Source of the DNA: Psettodes erumei | Taxonomy: Eukaryota > Chordata > Actinopteri > Pleuronectiformes > Psettodidae | Direction of reading: 5' to 3' | Length of the DNA stretch: 64,000 nt | NCBI GenBank assembly: GCA_016785225.1 | Contig: JAFBJZ010000610.1 | Span: 403,435 to 467,434 of the forward strand | Shown here: positions 59,114-64,000 of the stretch, piece by piece | How the letters are laid out: every line of letters starts with the position of its first letter | Numbering within the stretch: the stretch's first letter is position 1 | The notes under the pieces: generated by a model | The model's input: only the letters and a program-made list of their open reading frames with translations | Told to the model about the DNA's origin: nothing | Databases searched by the model: none | Made by a program: the position numbers and the translations under genes

Positions 59114-61444
59114 GAAGGGGGCCCATGAACTTTTTTGCTCCATATGCATAGTCAACTGACCAAGAATGATATTAAAGTGTTATTTTATGATTCCAGGCAC
59201 CGATGTCTATCAAAACACAGTACCGTCCATTAAGTTTTTTTCTCGACGAGCAAAGCTCACACTCACCGCCTGTTTGAACTTGTGCAGAAGGGGTGACCCA
59301 TGGAATTTTTGCTTTATATCCATTATCAACTGACCAACAATGATATAAAAGTGTTATTTTTATGATTCCAGGCACCTGCCCCCCCAAAACATAGTACCGT
59401 GCATTTCATGCTTTTCTCTGCGAGAAAAGCACGTTTTGGTCATATGCCCGTTTGCTCTTGTGCAGAAGCGGGGACCCATGAACTTCTTGCTCTATATGCA
59501 TTGTCAACTGACCAAGAATGATATGAAAGTGTTATTTTATGATTCCAGGCAGCGATGTCTATCAAAACACAGTACCGTGCATTAGGTGCTTTTCTCGCGA
59601 GATATAAAAACACATGACCGTCCATTAATTGCTTTTCTCGGCGAGAAAATCTCACAGTCACTGGCCTGTTTGCTCTTGTCCAGAAGGGGTGACCCATGGA
59701 ATTTTTGCTTTATATCCATTATCAACTGAACAACAATGATATAAAAGTGTTATTTTTATGATTCCAGGCCCCCATGTCCCCCAAAACACAGTACCATGCA
59801 TTTCGTGCTTTTCTCTACGAGAAAAGCAGGTTTTGGTCATATGACTGTTTGCTCTTCTGCAGAAGCGGGGACCCATGAACTTTTCGCTCAATATATATTG
59901 TCAACTGACCAAGAATGATATGAAAGTGTTATTTTATGATTCCAGGCACCGATGTCTATCAAAACACAGTACCGTCCATTAAGTGCTTTTCTCGGCGAGC
60001 AAAGCTCACACTCACTGGCCTGTTTGCTCTTGTGCAGAAGGGGTGACCCATGGACTTTTTGCTCCATATGCATTGTCAACTGACCAAGAATGATATTAAA
60101 GTGTTATTTTATGATTCCAGGCACCGATGTCAATCAAAACACAGTACCGTGCATTAGGTGCTTTTCTCGGCAAGATATAAGAACACATGACCGTCCATTA
60201 AGTGCTTTTCTCGGCGAGAAAAGCTCACACTCACTGGCCTGTTTGGTCTTGTGCAGAAGGGGTGACCCATGGAATTTTTTTCTTTATATCCATTACCAAC
60301 TGACAAAGAATGATACTAAAGTGTTATTTCATGATTCCATGCAACCATCTCCCCCAAAACACAGTACCGTGCATTTAGTGATTTTCTCGGGGAGAAAAGC
60401 AGGTTTTGGTCATATGCCTGTTTGCTCTTGTGCAGAAGCGGGGACCCATGAACGTTTCGCTCCATACATGTTGTCAACTGACCAAGAATGATATGAAAGT
60501 GTTATTTTATGATTCCAGGCCCCGATGTCTATCAAAACACATTACCGTCCATTAAGTGCTTTTCTTGTCGAGAAAAGCTCACCCTCACCGGCCTGTTTGA
60601 ACTTGTGCAGAAGGGGTGACCCATGGAATCTTTGCTTTATATCCATTATCAACTGACCAACAATGATATAAAAGTGTTATTTTTATGATTCCAGGCACCC
60701 ATGCCCCCCAAAACACAGTACCGTGCATTTCATGCTTTCCTCGGCGAGAACAGCACGTTTTGGTCATATGCCTGTTTGCTCTTGTGCAGAAGCGCGGACC
60801 CATGAACTTCTTGCTCTATATCCATTATCAACTGACCAACAATGATATAAAAGTGTTATTTTTATGATTCCAGGCACCGATGTCTATCAAAACACAGTAC
60901 CGTCCATTAAGTGTTTTTTCTCGGTGAGAAAAGCTCACACTCACCGGCCTGTTTGAACTTGTGCAGAAGGGGTGAAAGTGCTTTTTTCTCGGCGAGAAAA
61001 AAGGTTTTGGTCATATGCCTGTTTGAACTTGTGCAGAAGGTGACCCATGACTTTTTTTGCTTTATATCCATTGTCAACTGACCAACAATGATATAAAAGT
61101 GTTATTTTATGATTCCAGGCACCCATGTCCCCAAAACACAGTACCGTGCATTAAGTGCTTTTCTCGGCGAGAAAAGCAGGTTTTGGTCATATGCCTGTTT
61201 GCTCTTGTGCAGAAGCGGGGACCCATGAACTTTTTGCTCCATATGCATTGTCAACTGACCAAGAATGATATGAAAGTGTTATTTTATGATTCCAGGCACC
61301 GATGTCTATCAAAACACAGTACCGTCCATTAAGTGCTTTTTCTTAAAAACACATCGTCGAGAAAAAAAGCTCACACTCACTGGCCTGTTTGAACTTGTGC
61401 AGAAGGGGTGACCCATGGAACTTTTTTTGCTTTATATCCATTAC
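59114..61444 (-). repeat. Satellite array, inverted arm continued (class B)
   Basis: The same inverted class B monomers resume after the LINE, about 13 by length, with the CTTTTCTCGGCGAGAAAAG dyad and both sub-variants (GGTCATATGCCTG and CTCACACTCACTGGCCTG). The 44-bp sub-repeat is present at about 59,580-59,640 and 60,158-60,215. The block is cut in mid-monomer at 61,444 (after CTTTATATCCATTA) by the retrovirus-like element. Confidence 0.94.
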
Positions 61445-61865
61445 TGCCAGGATTCTGTTTCCACGGGTTCTTTTCTACACAAAGTAAAGTTGAAGCTGTC
61501 AGGAACAAAGATTCTTAGAGTCCGGAGTCAAGCTCAAAAGTCTTTACTGGTTGCAACACAGGATGTCACTCAGCAGCCCTGCACGTGTGCTGACCTACAG
61601 AGTGGCATACAGAGAAATAAAGAACATGGTTTTTATACTTTTCTAAATACATGAGTGTGTATTACAAAAGGCATACGTGACTAGAGACATGTATCCCCAC
61701 ATATGGGAGCTCAAAAGCAGGATTCCCTTAGGAAAATCCCTTACAGAACAGCAGAAAACAGGAAACAGACATCCTCAGGTCATCGTGACCCTCAGGCCAT
61801 TGTCTGGACAGTAGAGGTAAAAAGTTCACAGGTACACATGCACTCATAGTACATTTACCATTACA
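61445..61865 (-). repeat. Complete 3' LTR (421 bp)
   Basis: On the minus strand it begins TGTAATGG, immediately after the polypurine tract, and ends CCTGGCA next to satellite sequence, giving TG...CA termini. A second, partial copy at 62,894-63,214 confirms the U3 side. The plus-strand AATAAAGAAC near 61,616 is on the wrong strand to be the polyadenylation signal, so the R/U5 boundary is not assigned. Confidence 0.7.
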
Positions 61866-61877
61866 TTCCCCCCTTTT
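61866..61877 (-). other. Polypurine tract
   Basis: AAAAGGGGGGAA on the minus strand lies directly before the LTR. A second copy at 63,215-63,225 has one fewer G. It is the expected primer site for plus-strand DNA synthesis in retroviruses. Confidence 0.75.
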
Positions 61878-62386
61878 GATCCGAAAGGATCAACTATATA
61901 CAAGAACCTCATAAATCAAACATCCAACTGAATCATCCGTACTGGTTTACGACCAGTCATCATTAAGATTGTCTGAGGCAGAAACATCACAGAGCGGAGG
62001 GCTGCTTTTTTTCGAGGATAGAACCCTCAGACCACAGAAACCTGGCTGTCTGAAAGGATGCCACGGCCGATTACGGTCCATGGCTAATAGAATTACTTCA
62101 AACAAAGATTGTTAATTTGAAATCTTAATGTCATAAAAAAACAAACAAGAAAATACCACAATAACAAAAGGAATTATGAGCAAGAAAAGAAATAACAAAC
62201 TACTATCAAAACACAGTTCTCTTTGAATCCTGTGGAAGACAACCATCACAGTCTTCTATGCATTCTGTAGGTTTCTGTGTGTCTTCAGTGAAGTTGTGAG
62301 AGCAGTGTAACTGCGTACGCCAGATGGCGCTCGTGCTATTACAGTGTACTTGTTACACTGTTAGTCACGACACTCTCGGTGATTCT
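61878..62386 (-). other. Env-less interval between pol and the LTR
   Basis: About 500 bp with stops in all frames. It may hold a remnant of the end of env. A complementary pair of CCGAAAGGATC-like sequence lies next to the polypurine tract. Nothing else can be assigned. Confidence 0.4.
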
Positions 62387-62890
62387 CTAGGAGTTGATCT
62401 CTTGTTCGGATGGGGCCGGAACTTTTCTGCAGTGGTTCACGTGGATCCACGTTGCTCTCTCAGCCACTTTCACTGCCGTGTGGGTGGTGAGTAGAACTTG
62501 GAAAGGTCCGAGCCACCTCTTGTGTTTCCAGCTCTTCCTCCTGAAGTCCTTCACCACCACGTAGTCCCCGGGTTGAAGGGTGTGTAGTGGGCTGTCCGCC
62601 TGATCCGGGAGGGCTGCTGCAACCTGTTTTCTTATATCAGAGAGATCCCGAGAGAGTTTAGAACAATAGGTCAACATATCATTTTTCACAGAGAGTGGTT
62701 GTCGGAAGAGGTGCTTGGGGTTTGCTCACCCCAACAGAGGGTGGAGTAGCGAACAAAATTTCATATGGGCTGAGATTATTTCTTCCCCGTTTCCTCATTC
62801 TCATGTACATCAGAACAAGTGGCAAGGCTTTTGTCCATGGGAGTCCTGTGTCAGCACAGCATTTAGCCAGTTTGTTTTTCAAGGTCCCAT
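62387..62890 (-). pseudogene. Retroviral pol fragment: integrase end and C-terminal domain
   Basis: Two overlapping minus-strand frames cover the end of integrase. At 62,882-62,690 there is NKLAKCCADTGLPWTKALPL and NLSPYEILFATPP, the end of the core domain. At 62,689-62,387 there is LQPGDYVVVKDF, GPFQVLLTTHTAVKV and ATWIHVNHCRKV, the small SH3-like C-terminal domain with the Trp-Ile-His signature of gammaretrovirus-like integrases. A frameshift near 62,690 separates them. The DDE catalytic residues lie upstream and are absent, because the sequence jumps to LTR at 62,894. It cannot be functional. Confidence 0.8.
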
Positions 62891-62893
62891 TCT

Positions 62894-63214
62894 AGCAGCC
62901 CCCGCACGTGTGCTGACCTACAGAGTGGCATACAGAGAAATAAAGAACATGGTTTTATACTTTTCTAAATACATGAGTGTGTATTACAAAAGGCATACGT
63001 GACTAGAGACATGTATCCCCACATATGGGAGCTCAAAAGCAGGAAACCCTTTGGAAAATCCCTTACAGAACAGCAGAAAACAGGAAACTCCTTACAGGAT
63101 TAAAATATATTTTTCAGACATCCTCAGGTCATCGTGACCCTCAGGCCATTGTCTGGACAGTAGAGGTAAAAAGTTCACAGGTGCACATGCACTCATAGTA
63201 CATTTACCATTACA
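62894..63214 (-). repeat. Partial second LTR copy (321 bp, U3 side only)
   Basis: It matches 61,574-61,865 of the complete LTR, but the distal 129 bp (61,445-61,573) are missing and pol sequence is joined directly. It carries a 26-bp insertion relative to the complete LTR (near 63,088-63,115), or the other copy has a deletion. It marks the left boundary of the tandem duplication. Confidence 0.8.
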
Positions 63215-63734
63215 TTCCCCCTTTTGATCCGAAAGGATCAACTATATACAAGAACCTCATAAATCAAACATCCAACTGAATCATCCGTACTGGTTTACGA
63301 CCAGTCATCATTAAGATTGTCTGAGGCAGAAACATCACAGAGCGGATGGCTGCTTTTTTTTTTCGAGGATAGAACCCTCAGACCACAGAAACCTGGCTGT
63401 CTGAAAGGATGCCACGGCCGATTACGGTCCATGGCTAATAGAATTACTTCAAACAAAGATTGTTAATTTAAAATCTTAATGTCAGAAAAAACAAACAAGA
63501 AAATACCACAATAACAAAAGGAATTATGAGCAAGAAAAGAAATAACAAACTACTATCAAAACACAGTTCTCTTTGAATCCTGTGGAAGACAACCATCACG
63601 GTCTTCTATGCATTCTGTAGGTTTCTGTGTGTCTTCAGTGAAGTTGTGAGAGCAGTGTAACTGCGTACGCCAGATGGCGCTCGTGCTATTACAGTGTACT
63701 TGTTACACTGTTAGTCACGACACTCTCGGTGATT

Positions 63735-64000
63735 CTCTAGGAGTTGATCTCTTGTTCGGATGGGGCCGGAACTTTTCTGCAGTGGTTCACGTGGATCCAC
63801 GTTGCTCTCTCAGCCACTTTCACTGCCGTGTGGGTGGTGAGTAGAACTTGGAAAGGTCCGAGCCACCTCTTGTGTTTCCTCCTTCACCACCACGTAGTCC
63901 CCGGGTTGAAGGGTGTGTAGTGGGCTGTCCGCCTGATCCGGGAGGGCTGCTGCAACCTGTTTTCTTATATCAGAGAGATCCCGAGAGAGTTTAGAACAAT
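63735..64000 (-). pseudogene. Second copy of the pol C-terminal fragment, cut by the window edge
   Basis: Nearly identical to 62,387-62,660, but it lacks 17 bp where the first copy reads AGCTCTTCCTCCTGAAG (just after 62,528). That shifts the frame inside the integrase C-terminal domain. It continues off the right edge of the window. Confidence 0.75.

Larger units (their letters stand above)
61445..64000 (-). mobile_element. 3' end of an endogenous retrovirus-like element, internally duplicated
   Basis: Read on the minus strand from the right edge, this shows the end of pol, a short env-less interval, a polypurine tract and U3, then a jump back to pol, and again pol end, polypurine tract and a complete LTR that abuts the satellite at 61,444. 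The 5' part lies beyond the window. The integrase C-terminal domain resembles that of gammaretrovirus-like (class I) elements. No env frame is seen between the pol stop (62,387) and the polypurine tract. The interval from about 61,574 to 62,893 is repeated at 62,894-64,000 with small indels. Confidence 0.8.

Noticed and set aside
21590..61444. Dozens of open frames of 60-180 codons in the satellite (for example frames starting MDNPFCSSANRYMTK)
   Set aside because: They are the same monomer read repeatedly. The frame breaks whenever a homopolymer changes length, both strands are open alike, and no start, domain or codon constraint is visible.

Overview
The window looks like teleost fish nuclear DNA. 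It holds spliced genes with GT-AG introns, L2/CR1-type and R4-like LINEs, a Helentron-type rolling-circle transposon, a fragment of nuclear rDNA, an endogenous retrovirus fragment and about 33 kb of tandem satellite. No species can be named from the sequence alone.

Layout. (1) 1-2,920: decayed LINE copies on the minus strand. (2) 3,600-7,560: a compact intact host gene with four coding exons and one upstream non-coding exon. It encodes a 147-residue histone H3 variant that I identify as centromeric histone CENP-A (cenpa). (3) 7,130-8,620: microsatellites, a perfect hairpin and a (CCTCA)n tract. (4) 8,751-19,683: a Helentron. Its upstream part is a 16-exon gene whose exons join into one open frame of 977 codons: a basic N-terminus, an SGNH-esterase-like domain, a proline-rich linker and a papain-like protease with Cys and Asp-x-His motifs. 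This runs into Helitron Rep (HUH, Y2), PIF1-type helicase and AP-endonuclease-like domains, which are broken by one nonsense codon and about three frameshifts. (5) 19,684-21,006: non-coding, with a 77-bp tandem repeat. (6) 21,007-21,580: the first 231 nt of 18S rRNA plus a stub of 5' ETS, on the minus strand.

(7) 21,590-61,444: satellite DNA with a monomer of about 180 bp (roughly 185 copies by length), interrupted by LINEs. Nearly every monomer carries a short perfect dyad built on CTCGxCGAG. A homogenised class A core (35.3-48.3 kb) is flanked by more diverged class B monomers. The array reverses orientation at about 48,335. A near-full-length L2/CR1-type LINE (minus strand, 52,773-59,113) sits in the inverted arm, and an R4/Dong-like LINE fragment (plus strand) is nested in its 3' UTR. 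(8) 61,445-64,000: the 3' end of a retrovirus-like element on the minus strand, inserted in the satellite, with a tandem partial duplication of LTR and pol 3' end.

How it fits together: apart from cenpa, this is a heterochromatin-like region of satellite, rDNA debris and nested transposons. The most interesting points are the satellite (nucleosome-length monomer, per-monomer dyad, homogenised core, inversion), which has the properties expected of a centromeric or pericentromeric repeat, and the multi-exon SGNH plus protease N-terminal gene of the Helentron. The satellite's function is inference. The CENP-A identification and the exon joins were checked base by base.
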